Source: a virus
Length of the DNA: 39,497 nt
Virus record (IMG/VR): IMGVR_UViG_3300048927_000334
Span: 1 to 39,497 of that record
Strand: one strand, 5' to 3'
The notes under the pieces are model-generated. The model saw only the letters and a program-made list of their open reading frames with translations. It searched no databases and had not been told where the DNA came from. This document shows positions 7,396 to 14,672 of this stretch, piece after piece. A program made the translations under genes and the position numbers. Each line of letters starts with the position of its first letter. Position 1 is the stretch's first letter.

Positions 7396-7483
7396 GACTA
7401 AATTCGCGCCGCCGGCGCGCGACCAATATCGGCCTATGAGGCATGGGCACAAGACTGCCGCCTTCAGCGAATGCTCTTTTTAG
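7289..7483 (+). CDS. Overprinted small basic protein (64 aa) at the end of the dGTPase/SDH cluster
   Basis: ATG 7289 follows AAGAGAGTGAAGACA and lies inside the 3' end of the SDH gene in another phase; the overlap is 107 bases. The product begins MNKTPNKAQPRTEK and continues MPMDSILKQQAERKVLRPSETKF, a plausible soluble basic protein, and ends 10 bases before a terminator stem. The upstream gene's overlapping tail is low complexity, as expected when the second frame carries the constraint. It could be a regulatory or adaptor partner of the two enzymes. No family is recognised. Confidence 0.5.
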   Translation: MNKTPNKAQPRTEKTEMPMDSILKQQAERKVLRPSETKFAPPARDQYRPMRHGHKTAAFSECSF

Positions 7484-7492
7484 CTTACAACG

Positions 7493-7513
7493 AACCCCGC
7501 CAAGGCGGGGTTT
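7493..7513 (+). terminator. Terminator closing the dGTPase/SDH cluster
   Basis: A nearly perfect hairpin AACCCCGCC/GGCGGGGTT (7493-7501 with 7504-7512) is followed by a short T-rich tail. It separates the rightward cluster from the 3' end of the leftward phage late operon, and its symmetric stem may slow transcription from both sides. Confidence 0.75.
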
Positions 7514-7569
7514 ATGATTCTAGTCCACGACCTCCAGCTCTTTTTCATCTGTTGCAAGTGGAGTTATCG

Positions 7570-7896
7570 CTAGGTCGACTGACCACCCCTTACCCACCGC
7601 TGCATTGCCTCTATAAGAACATCCGAAATCCACATCGCGCTTGCTCCTGTCAGAAAGGCGGCAGCGTTCATCGTGGCTATCGGATCTTCCGGCAACGGCC
7701 AATTGATGCTGTAGAGGTAATGCAACAAAGGCGTGGTGAGATATGCCGCCGCCAGAGCGCCACACACTGGAGAGGCAAGCATTTCACGCCACGTGTATTT
7801 CTGACGTGACAACGCACGCAGAAGGCCTCCAGCAAGACCAGCGATAAGCACGCCGAGCTTGATGCCAATGGCGTCGAGGATGTCAGTAAGGTGCAT
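7570..7896 (-). CDS. Holin-like small membrane protein (108 aa)
   Basis: ATG at 7896 (MHLTDILDAIG) follows AAGGGCCAATC and is preferred to the in-frame ATG 14 codons upstream. Hydrophobic segments are visible at about 8-25 (IGIKLGVLIAGLAGGLL), about 41-60 and about 75-90. The last third is amphipathic, with a basic C-terminus (MQRWVRGGQST). Size, topology and position at the 3' end of the late operon suit a phage holin or antiholin. A second, more typical holin lies at 10312-10485. Without homologues the holin call is tentative. Confidence 0.5.
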   Translation of the reverse strand: MHLTDILDAIGIKLGVLIAGLAGGLLRALSRQKYTWREMLASPVCGALAAAYLTTPLLHYLYSINWPLPEDPIATMNAAAFLTGASAMWISDVLIEAMQRWVRGGQST

Positions 7897-7955
7897 GATT
7901 GGCCCTTGAAGATGCGAGTAAAGAAATGCCCCGGCCATGGGTCGGGGGTGATGTG

Positions 7956-9434
7956 TCAGGCGAGCAAAGCCGCAATCTTCGGGGCCACCAGTGCGGACTT
8001 GAGCTGATAGGCCTGCGCCGTCTGGTGCAGCTTGTCCGATGCGAAATATGTAGTGTTGTTCGGGTCGGCCATTTCGGGGATGTTGGCATAGTCAACCATG
8101 TCATCAGCGAACGTTGCCCAATTGGCGCGGATCTGCGAATTGATCGACAGGCGATACGTTTCAGCCTGCGCGGTATAGGTGGCGTCAACAACCTGGGTGT
8201 TGATCGTTGAGGTTATGACCTTGACGCCTAGACCGCGCAAATAAGTGCAGTAGGCCACCATGGCATTGTAGATCGTCGTATCGGTTGAACCGGCACGCAG
8301 GTCGTTGATGCCAGCGTGAACCCGCGCAACTCGCTTTGTGATCTCGGGATAGGCTGTCATCAGTTCATTGATGCGGTTTCGGTCGTTGGTGGAGTTTAGC
8401 GCCGTCAACGGGATTGATGGCTGGCCACAATTGAAGATGGCCGTGTCTGCAGGGTTGCCGAGCGCGCCGAAGAGCTGATCCGGCTCCGTGGCTGTCATGC
8501 CGAGACCGGCGGTATAGACGGCAACGCTGCCCTGCCCCGCCGTGATGCTATCCCCGATCATGAAGACGCCCTTGGTTTGGCCAAGCTGAAGAGCCGCGAC
8601 GGCTTCAAGCGATCTGCCGACCGAGGCCATTTCCGAAGCGGTCAGAGCGCGCGGGAAGATAGCAACGGCCATGATCTCGCTATAGCCATTTCCGTTCTCA
8701 ATGGTGCCGCCCGTGAGCGTGCCGGCGGTCAAGGCTCCGGCAACAGTCTCGATCACGCGGTTGTTGTAGAACTTCACATCGGACGCACCGCTGGAATATC
8801 CCATGATGGCCACTCCGGAAGTCTTCGGTGCACGGCTTTGGACCTTCGAGACGTTGCCGTTCGCCGTATCGAGAATACGTGCGCCGCCGCCAGCCGTTGG
8901 TGTGTCGGGTGTCGTTGTGCCATAGGAGAGCGTCGTTCCGAGCCTGATCCAGTAGTAAGATGCACGGGCGAGATGCGGGCGCAGTACCAGAAATACGGAA
9001 TGATTGGCGCGATCGACGGAAAGGCCGGACGGGATCGCGTACTGGATGTTTGGACCGCAAGTGAACGGAAGCCCACCATCAATGATCTGCGAGCGCTGGA
9101 GATAGGCTCTAGCGCCCTGTGTCGTCTGCACTGGATCGAAACCGTTCCCAGACTGATCAAAGAAGGTATCACCACGGGCAGAAATATTCTGGCCACCGAC
9201 ATATGCTTCAATGGCTGCAAGATCGAGGCGGCCGCCAGCGTCAAAGCCGAACGTCTGCGGTGTCGTTGGGTTGGCATTGCGGGCTACCTTGGCCGCGCTT
9301 CCTGACCATCCTGCCAGTTGCACAGTTCCAGCGAACATGAGAGGCGGAACAGAAAGGTTCAATGGCAGTGGCGGAATTGGCCCGACAACGCCGCGCCCCC
9401 GCGCCAGCCAGTAAGATGTGAGTTCGCCAGCCAT
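7956..9434 (-). CDS. Phage tail protein with C-terminal SGNH/GDSL hydrolase domain (492 aa)
   Basis: Residues about 60-280 look like a concanavalin/LamG-like beta-sandwich (Trp/Tyr/Gly-rich strands). Residues about 288-492 are an SGNH hydrolase: block I IGDSITAG with nucleophile Ser296, block III AGINDL, and block V DKLH with Asp467 and His470. Such tail-borne esterases deacetylate or trim cell-surface polysaccharide during adsorption. The start ATG overlaps the stop of the upstream gene by one base (TAATG). It is the last large gene of the late operon and probably forms, or attaches to, the tailspike. Confidence 0.82.
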   Translation of the reverse strand: MAGELTSYWLARGRGVVGPIPPLPLNLSVPPLMFAGTVQLAGWSGSAAKVARNANPTTPQTFGFDAGGRLDLAAIEAYVGGQNISARGDTFFDQSGNGFDPVQTTQGARAYLQRSQIIDGGLPFTCGPNIQYAIPSGLSVDRANHSVFLVLRPHLARASYYWIRLGTTLSYGTTTPDTPTAGGGARILDTANGNVSKVQSRAPKTSGVAIMGYSSGASDVKFYNNRVIETVAGALTAGTLTGGTIENGNGYSEIMAVAIFPRALTASEMASVGRSLEAVAALQLGQTKGVFMIGDSITAGQGSVAVYTAGLGMTATEPDQLFGALGNPADTAIFNCGQPSIPLTALNSTNDRNRINELMTAYPEITKRVARVHAGINDLRAGSTDTTIYNAMVAYCTYLRGLGVKVITSTINTQVVDATYTAQAETYRLSINSQIRANWATFADDMVDYANIPEMADPNNTTYFASDKLHQTAQAYQLKSALVAPKIAALLA

Positions 9435-9868
9435 TAGCTTGCCTGTACCGCAATGAGTGAAAATTCAACGCCCGTGGGGGAGCCTGCGAAAAGGTTGAAA
9501 ATTCCGCCCAACAGCAACGTGGCAAGGTTCTGCGGGATCGCCTGAGCACGGTACCCCTTGATGACACAGCCAACGAAGTTGCCGTTTCCGTCTTGCGTCC
9601 ACGTCTTCACCTTGAACACGACAGGCTGGCCATCTGCCGTTTCGGCATAGGTAAGCGTCAAGCCCGGTTTTGTCGGGAAAGTTCGCGTGAATGTCACGGT
9701 TGCCTCACCGGAGGAGTTAAGCGTGCCGGTGGCTGTGGCGGTCAACCTCGGGTGGACATGATCCGCGCGACTGCCAAGCCCCATGGTGCCAGGGTTAGCA
9801 GAACCTGCTTCGGCAGATGGATTCTGATCCGCAAGCGGGATCGATGGGCCGGTTGACCAGAAAGGCAT
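9434..9868 (-). CDS. Small tail appendage protein (144 aa)
   Basis: The start MPFWSTGPSIPLADQ at 9868 has an AAGGAGACCGCG ribosome site; the longer frame upstream has none. The N-terminal 45 residues contain GLGSRADHVHP, a motif common in phage tail fibre or host-specificity tips. The remainder is beta-rich with alternating Thr/Val strands. It is translationally joined to the SGNH tail protein. The likely role is as a fibre or adaptor subunit that carries the esterase. Confidence 0.6.
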   Translation of the reverse strand: MPFWSTGPSIPLADQNPSAEAGSANPGTMGLGSRADHVHPRLTATATGTLNSSGEATVTFTRTFPTKPGLTLTYAETADGQPVVFKVKTWTQDGNGNFVGCVIKGYRAQAIPQNLATLLLGGIFNLFAGSPTGVEFSLIAVQAS

Positions 9869-9878
9869 CGCGGTCTCC

Positions 9879-10301
9879 TTACGTGAAGAACAGGCTAGAG
9901 AATGTACCGCCAACAGCCGTGCCAAGAGCGGCGGCAGTCGCGGCGAAAGGAAGGACCGTAGAGCCAAGCGGAACGCTCAATGTAGCCGATCCGCCATTCG
10001 CAAGGGTCAGCGTGACGGTTCCGGCAGTCGTGACACCAGTGACGAGAACAGCGTCACCTGCTGTGGCGCCAACAGCCGCCGAGCGGCGGTATGTCTGGCC
10101 GACACGATCATAGTCCTGATTGCTGAGGGTCACAGGAACAGAGGCGGCAGCATTTGCGCGACCGGGAGGAAGCCCGGTTGCAGTGCCGCCAGACCCGTCA
10201 GATTGTGACGTGACGAGAGGGTTTGCTGCGGTGCCAAGGGGCCGCCCCTGCGGGTTGTCCTGGCTCGACGTGGAGTCGTGTAGAATGACGGGGTTGGGCA
10301 T
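9879..10301 (-). CDS. Structural or appendage protein, unknown (140 aa)
   Basis: The start MPNPVILHDSTSSQDNPQG at 10301 has a perfect AAGGAGGCAACG site. The protein is Gly/Ala/Thr-rich and beta-prone (VLVTGVTTAGTVTLTLANGG), as in decoration or head- and tail-fibre proteins, and ends with a hydrophobic Phe-rich tail (GTFSSLFFT). No enzymatic motif is seen. It lies between the holin and the tail appendage gene. Confidence 0.55.
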   Translation of the reverse strand: MPNPVILHDSTSSQDNPQGRPLGTAANPLVTSQSDGSGGTATGLPPGRANAAASVPVTLSNQDYDRVGQTYRRSAAVGATAGDAVLVTGVTTAGTVTLTLANGGSATLSVPLGSTVLPFAATAAALGTAVGGTFSSLFFT

Positions 10302-10311
10302 CGTTGCCTCC

Positions 10312-10485
10312 TTACTTGACCGTTTTCTTGTTCCAGACGAGCCACCAGACGACGGAGGCAACGGAGATGACGCCACCGGTCAGGGTGACGGCCATTTCTT
10401 CGGTCAGCACGCCCTTGCTGATGAGGACGCCCGAGCCGAACTGAAGAAGGATGCGCAAAAGCTGCTGTACGGTGTTCCAGTCCAT
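10312..10485 (-). CDS. Holin, Pam3-gp28-like (57 aa)
   Basis: The start MDWNTVQQLLRILLQ at 10485 follows GTGGAGAACTAAA. This short protein has two hydrophobic stretches (about 5-25 and 32-52, GGVISVASVVWWLVWN) and a Lys-rich C-terminus, matching the small holins that precede or follow endolysin genes in alphaproteobacterial phages. Its ATG starts two bases after the stop of the preceding lipoprotein, so the two are translated together with the endolysin just upstream. It would time lysis by forming holes in the inner membrane. Confidence 0.7.
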   Translation of the reverse strand: MDWNTVQQLLRILLQFGSGVLISKGVLTEEMAVTLTGGVISVASVVWWLVWNKKTVK

Positions 10486-10486
10486 T

Positions 10487-10813
10487 TTAGTTCTCCACTT
10501 TCTTTGCTTCACGAAGAGCGAGGGTGATGGCGGCATAGGCTTCAGCGGCACGCACGAGAGCGGTTGCAGCAGTGACGGAAGAAGGGTCGCGGCAAACAAC
10601 ATCCAGAGCCGCCCACGCAGCGCTTTCCTTGGCTACGGTGGACTGTTTGATGTTGCCGGTACTGGCGACAATCAGAAATGCGCTATGCGCCGTTGCGGCG
10701 GCTGAGCAAATCTGCGGCAGGTTCTTCTGGATCGCCGTATCGATCGATCCGGTGGACTGGCAAGCGGACAGACCAAAGGCTGCCACTGCCGCAATGAGCA
10801 GAGACTTGAACAT
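10487..10813 (-). CDS. Phage lipoprotein in the lysis cassette (108 aa)
   Basis: The start ATG follows AAAGGAACAACC. The signal MFKSLLIAAVAAFGLSACQS ends in the lipobox LSAC, giving a lipoprotein with lipidated Cys18. The remainder is Ala-rich and helical with two more cysteines (LPQICS and DVVCRD). It lies between endolysin and holin, the usual place for spanin or Rz1-type proteins, so a role in outer-membrane disruption is plausible. Homology to known spanins is not evident. Confidence 0.65.
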   Translation of the reverse strand: MFKSLLIAAVAAFGLSACQSTGSIDTAIQKNLPQICSAAATAHSAFLIVASTGNIKQSTVAKESAAWAALDVVCRDPSSVTAATALVRAAEAYAAITLALREAKKVEN

Positions 10814-10835
10814 GGTTGTTCCTTTGATGAAGGGG

Positions 10836-11513
10836 TTAGGCTTCGTTCGTCGTGACGGAAGCGGAAATCGTCGTCATAGGCAGGGCCGCAAATGGCGCGT
10901 CCTGATAGGTGATCGCCCAGCGATAGCCGAGCAACCGAGTTTTCGCGATGCGCGCGATGCTGACGGAATCGGACTGGTTGCCGCCAAGGATATGAAGGTG
11001 CGTCTTGTCGTGGCCTACGACGATACCGACGTGGCCTTGCCAGCCATCCTTTGAGCCGCGCCAGAAAACAGCGACGGCGCCGATCTGCGGCTCATCCAGA
11101 GGTTTTCCGAATTTCAGCCAGTTGCGAGAACCGAGCGGGTTCGCCGGCATCGGCTCTTTCGGCAGCGCCGTGGCAACGACCATCCCGACGAACGCACCAC
11201 ACCATGCGATTTCGCTCGCATCAAGCCGAAGGGCCTTATCCAGTGCCTTGGCGTTTTTAACCTCGTGCTGGCCGATGAAGCGACGGGCTTCCGTCACCCA
11301 CGGCGGCACCATGGGCTTATTGTCGTTCAGGCCGAGCGCTGTAAGCGTCTTCGGGCCGATCGTGCCGGGATAGAGGATCGAGAGCTTCTTATCCTCCTGG
11401 AACCGTGTCACGGCCTTTGTCGTGCTCCGGCCGGGAATGCCATCAGCGCCAGTCGGCCCGACATCATAGCCGAGCGAAATCAAGCGCTGCTGTACGTCGC
11501 GTACAGTCGCCAT
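10836..11513 (-). CDS. Endolysin: PG-binding domain plus NlpC/CHAP-like amidase (225 aa)
   Basis: ATG at 11513 (MATVRDVQQRL) with AGGAGAAAAGC is preferred to the frame start 20 codons upstream. Residues 1-65 form a PG_binding_1 domain (VQQRLISLGYDVGP, DGIPGRSTTKAVTRFQ). Residues about 70-215 match the TIGR02594-type phage peptidase with catalytic Cys105 in AWCGAFVGM and His161 in GHVGIVVG. It would cleave peptidoglycan at the end of the lytic cycle. It has no signal peptide, so release depends on the holin downstream. Confidence 0.85.
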   Translation of the reverse strand: MATVRDVQQRLISLGYDVGPTGADGIPGRSTTKAVTRFQEDKKLSILYPGTIGPKTLTALGLNDNKPMVPPWVTEARRFIGQHEVKNAKALDKALRLDASEIAWCGAFVGMVVATALPKEPMPANPLGSRNWLKFGKPLDEPQIGAVAVFWRGSKDGWQGHVGIVVGHDKTHLHILGGNQSDSVSIARIAKTRLLGYRWAITYQDAPFAALPMTTISASVTTNEA

Positions 11514-11538
11514 GCTTTTCTCCTGATTTTTTGGAAGG

Positions 11539-11916
11539 TCAGACCGTGACGGCGTATCGCCACATGGCGTCAATCTGCGCTTCGGTCAGCCCGAGAGCAG
11601 CGGCAATTTGCAAGAGCGTTGGATGATTTCGGTTGAACGTGCTGGCGTCGGCCCATTCGATCTGGGCTTCTTCTTTAGGGAGGCCTTCGGGCATGGAGGC
11701 GATTGCAGCCTCTACCGTAGACAGGGCGATGCCATTCCTAACAAGAGTTAGACGAAGCTGGCGCTTGGTGATGGGCGGCAGAACTTCAGGAGGGTTGAGG
11801 AAGGCGACTATCTCCGGATTGTCTTCTTCCAGAAACTCTTCTGCAAATCCTTCCTGAAAGCTCGCATACAGCCCGACGATGGCGCCGGTCTCGGCACGTT
11901 GAACGTAGTAGCCCAT
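11539..11916 (-). CDS. Tail fibre assembly/chaperone-like protein (125 aa)
   Basis: It starts two bases after the stop of the tail fibre gene, with GGGAGAGCATAATT overlapping that stop. The N-terminus is compact (MGYYVQRAETGAIVGLYAS) and the C-terminal half is helical and contains PPITKRQLRLTLVRNGI, which is typical of small proteins that follow tail fibre genes and act as fibre chaperones. The fibre-chaperone role is inferred from position and general pattern. Confidence 0.55.
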   Translation of the reverse strand: MGYYVQRAETGAIVGLYASFQEGFAEEFLEEDNPEIVAFLNPPEVLPPITKRQLRLTLVRNGIALSTVEAAIASMPEGLPKEEAQIEWADASTFNRNHPTLLQIAAALGLTEAQIDAMWRYAVTV

Positions 11917-11918
11917 AA

Positions 11919-13064
11919 TTATGCTCTCCCTCGAGTGTCGATCCAGCCTAAGGTAATGAGCGAGTTCAAAGACAATGAACCGCTGAAGATTTCGACTGCA
12001 AACTGTATTTGGCTGGCAGTATTCGTAAATATGCCGCCTGCGATGATGGCAGAATCAGTATCCCCTGCTGCGGTAGTAATGACGTATGGGGAGGTAGAGC
12101 CGCTAGCCGATCCGAAAAACGTCTGGGCATTGCCGGCTGTTGCCTGCTGTTGCTGGGATGCGAGCTTTGGCTGCGTAACGATCCCGAATGGCACGCCAAG
12201 AGCCAGCAGAGTTGCGACTTGAGCCGCCGTGCTGCTTCTTTCCGTAGGTGGCGTAGTGTAATCGAAATGGTCCTCACGCTGCACGAAAGACCGAATAGCG
12301 CCGCCGCTTCGAATGATCGACCCAACGCGACGGTAGAACGAGAACCCGGCGGGATAGTTTGGCTGTGACGTAGGATTGAGCGTCTGCGAAAAACCGCGAG
12401 AAACCAACGTGCCGTTGCTGATGATGTAGCAATGCCAGGTCCCGTCCGACACTACGGAATCAAACCTCCCACCGCTGCCCGTGCCGAATGCGGTGCCAAG
12501 CGAGACAGTGCCGGAAGGGTGCACCATCAGAATAGGATTGGCCCCTGTGGCGGCGACGGCGCCGGCCGGAAAGGTTATCTGATCGGATGTATTGTAAGCC
12601 AGATTGAAGCCGGGAGAGATATAACCGCTAAACGACGTTGCCGTCGCAGGCGAGTAGAACAGGCATCGCCAATTCCCGGCACCCTCAGATACAAATGCGG
12701 CGGTATCGCCGGCCGCAGTCGTGATGGACGCGCTCCCCGGGAGAATCATCGACGTCGCGCTGTATGTGATGCTTGCAGCGCCCGTGAAGCGGACGAACTT
12801 CATCCACCCGGCCTTCGCGGTTCCAAACGAGGTGATGGTGCTGGTGCCGGTAATGGACACATACATGCCTTCGACGGTCGAAAGGTCCGTCGTCGTACCG
12901 GATGCAATCGTGCTGCCATCCGTCCATTTGGCGATCTGTGACATGAAAGTGCGGAAAGCATTGTCGAAGTTGTTGACCGCTGACGTGCCTTGAATGCCAA
13001 TACCGCCCATATCAGTATTGTTGTCGGGGATGTTGCTGTAATCGAGGACCGAATTTTTCGCCAT
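11919..13064 (-). CDS. Tail fibre protein (381 aa)
   Basis: The start ATG follows GGTAAGGAGAGCCGGTT. The N-terminal 45 residues (DYSNIPDNNTDMGGIGIQG and NNFDNAFRTFMSQIAKW) match the common fibre-anchor segment of phages whose tail fibres bind the baseplate. The rest is Gly/Ser/Thr-rich beta structure (about 55-300), and the last about 60 residues form a variable receptor-binding tip. It would mediate adsorption. It is directly followed by a small fibre-assembly gene. Confidence 0.75.
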   Translation of the reverse strand: MAKNSVLDYSNIPDNNTDMGGIGIQGTSAVNNFDNAFRTFMSQIAKWTDGSTIASGTTTDLSTVEGMYVSITGTSTITSFGTAKAGWMKFVRFTGAASITYSATSMILPGSASITTAAGDTAAFVSEGAGNWRCLFYSPATATSFSGYISPGFNLAYNTSDQITFPAGAVAATGANPILMVHPSGTVSLGTAFGTGSGGRFDSVVSDGTWHCYIISNGTLVSRGFSQTLNPTSQPNYPAGFSFYRRVGSIIRSGGAIRSFVQREDHFDYTTPPTERSSTAAQVATLLALGVPFGIVTQPKLASQQQQATAGNAQTFFGSASGSTSPYVITTAAGDTDSAIIAGGIFTNTASQIQFAVEIFSGSLSLNSLITLGWIDTRGRA

Positions 13065-13076
13065 AACCGGCTCTCC

Positions 13077-14267
13077 TTACCAAAGGCCTGGGGATTTGCT
13101 GTCCACGGCGTCACGGAAATCCTTGCTTTCGTTGTAAGCGTTCTGTCCGTAGTCATTCAGACCCCCGTAGCTCCTGTCATCGACCCCGTTCGGATTGAGG
13201 CGCTCAGGCGCGGCGGGGTGATAGCCAGTGTTCGAGAAGGTCTTGCCGAGATAGCCGCCAAGAAGGCCGCCGACCGGGCCAAGCAGCGCACCACCGAGAA
13301 CAGCGCCGCCAAGAGTTCCGAGAATCCCGCGATTGCGCATGTCCCTCGTCGTCTGGTCTGCGATCTGCTGTTGCCGGGCAGAAATCTGTGGTGCGGCAAC
13401 GGAGCCAGTGGCCATCTGCGAAATCGACATGGCTGGGTTCGGCTGAGAGACCGCAACAGATGGCTGCGCCGAAACTCTGGGGTCAACGTAGGCCGGAACC
13501 TCTTCGACGGCCGGCGGAATGTTTGGCAGGATGCCTACGGAAAGCTGCTGATCGAGCAAACCGCGTTGTAGCGCCGCCTTTCCCTGCGCGACCGCATCAG
13601 GGGAGGCGAAGCGCGTGGCGTCGAATACGGGGGATGATGTGGCAGGGCCGAAGCGGCTGGCATCGAAGGGTGACATGGAGACCTCTTGCAAGGGGGCGCG
13701 TTGAACGGACGACAGTGGAGCAGTGAAGGTTGGCTCAGGGCGAGCCGTGGGCGTTGGAACGTTGCGGATCTCGGGGAAGGCGCTTGCGACAGGCGCACCC
13801 CATGCCTCTTGCATGAAGGACATGGATTTCGTCGGCTGGTTATACGGAGACCCCGGAAAGGAAGCCCATGTGTCTTTTGCGGAGTTCACGAACCCCTTGA
13901 GGTTGCCGGACATGACATGGCCGAGCGCGCCGGCTCGATCCAGAAGGCCAACAGCAGCGATGTCCTGGCTTTTCTTGCTGAAGTCCGGAAGGCCAAGCGA
14001 CTTGCTGATGTCTCCCCATGTGCCACCAAGGAACTGATAAGCGCCGGCCGCCGTCGTCTTGCCGCGCCGGCCGGAATTGTCGCGGAATGAAGCCGACACG
14101 TTCGGGTGCTGTGCCAAGCTCTGCACCGGACGTCCGCCAAATCCCACGGAATAAGGGTTGGTGTATCGCGCCGTGCCTTCAGCCGCCCTGATCGTGCCGA
14201 GCGCGCGCTGAACATTCGGCTCGTCAAGCAAAGCTTCGTAGAAGTCGCGCCTGTCTTTAAGCTGCAT
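13077..14267 (-). CDS. Virion-associated protein with lambda R-like transglycosylase domain (396 aa)
   Basis: Residues about 8-150 match the lambda R endolysin/GH104 pattern: RAAEGT with catalytic Glu30, GRRGKTTAAGAYQFLGGTW, then LPDFSKKSQDIAAVGLLD and a WASFPG segment. This fold cleaves the glycan backbone without water. The C-terminal half is Pro/Ala/Ser-rich with a Gly-rich membrane-like stretch (about 315-345). Its place after the ejection-type proteins suggests local cell-wall digestion during DNA entry rather than host lysis. The Rho-type hairpin at 14281-14304 lies in its leader. Confidence 0.75.
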   Translation of the reverse strand: MQLKDRRDFYEALLDEPNVQRALGTIRAAEGTARYTNPYSVGFGGRPVQSLAQHPNVSASFRDNSGRRGKTTAAGAYQFLGGTWGDISKSLGLPDFSKKSQDIAAVGLLDRAGALGHVMSGNLKGFVNSAKDTWASFPGSPYNQPTKSMSFMQEAWGAPVASAFPEIRNVPTPTARPEPTFTAPLSSVQRAPLQEVSMSPFDASRFGPATSSPVFDATRFASPDAVAQGKAALQRGLLDQQLSVGILPNIPPAVEEVPAYVDPRVSAQPSVAVSQPNPAMSISQMATGSVAAPQISARQQQIADQTTRDMRNRGILGTLGGAVLGGALLGPVGGLLGGYLGKTFSNTGYHPAAPERLNPNGVDDRSYGGLNDYGQNAYNESKDFRDAVDSKSPGLW

Positions 14268-14280
14268 GACCGCTCCATAG

Positions 14281-14304
14281 AAAAAGGCGGCTCAGTGAAC
14301 CGCC
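14281..14304 (-). terminator. Terminator-like hairpin inside the late operon
   Basis: On the minus strand GGCGG/CCGCC with a 9-nt loop is immediately followed by TTTTT. It lies 14 bases upstream of the lysozyme-domain gene and downstream of a small moron, so it may partly reduce read-through into the genes beyond. Confidence 0.6.
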
Positions 14305-14353
14305 TCGACTCTTGCAAAAAAGGATTCGATGATGCCCCTATTTGGGGGAAGAT

Positions 14354-14566
14354 ATGAGTGACCAGAATATTGTTGAAAGACTGGCTGACCTTGAAGCGCA
14401 AGTAACCGGCCTCAACATGGTGATTAGCGCAATGCTTAAGGTCGCTCCGTCAAGGGATCGAGTTCTCAGCAGCCTTCGCGATATGGAGGAGTACGCTCGT
14501 CGCGAGAATGCCCACTCTGGTGCGATCGAGATTCTTCGCCGTCATCGCGAGTATTTCGAGGGCTGA
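14354..14566 (+). CDS. Small coiled-coil protein on the opposite strand of the late operon (70 aa)
   Basis: ATG 14354 has a strong ribosome site (TTTGGGGGAAGAT). The product starts MSDQNIVERLADLEAQVTGL and is a helical, heptad-like protein with a charged C-terminus (EILRRHREYFEG). It runs against the surrounding late genes, which is typical of a moron inserted into a phage operon and expressed in the lysogen. No family is recognised. Confidence 0.6.
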   Translation: MSDQNIVERLADLEAQVTGLNMVISAMLKVAPSRDRVLSSLRDMEEYARRENAHSGAIEILRRHREYFEG

Positions 14567-14636
14567 TCGTTTTCCCGGCCCAATACGTGAACATCTTTTC
14601 GGCATAGCTCTTTTCGCTGCCATCAATATCGGCCAT
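14466..14636 (-). CDS. Possible small protein (56 aa) overlapping the plus-strand moron
   Basis: The frame starts MADIDGSEKSYAEKMFTYWAG at 14636 with a good minus-strand ribosome site (GAGAGGAAATGAAG). The first 30 residues look like protein. The remaining 100 bases overlap the plus-strand coiled-coil gene in antisense and look like shadow. It would be read from the late operon, unlike its neighbours. It may be a true short gene with an overlapping 3' end. Confidence 0.35.
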   Translation of the reverse strand: MADIDGSEKSYAEKMFTYWAGKTISPRNTRDDGEESRSHQSGHSRDERTPPYREGC

Positions 14637-14672
14637 CTTCATTTCCTCTCTGGATTGTGCATAATCCGCGCC

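Noticed and set aside
8577-9305. Plus-strand open frame (242 aa) opposite the SGNH tail gene
   Set aside because: Antisense shadow with Arg/Cys/His-rich composition; the minus-strand gene has intact catalytic motifs.
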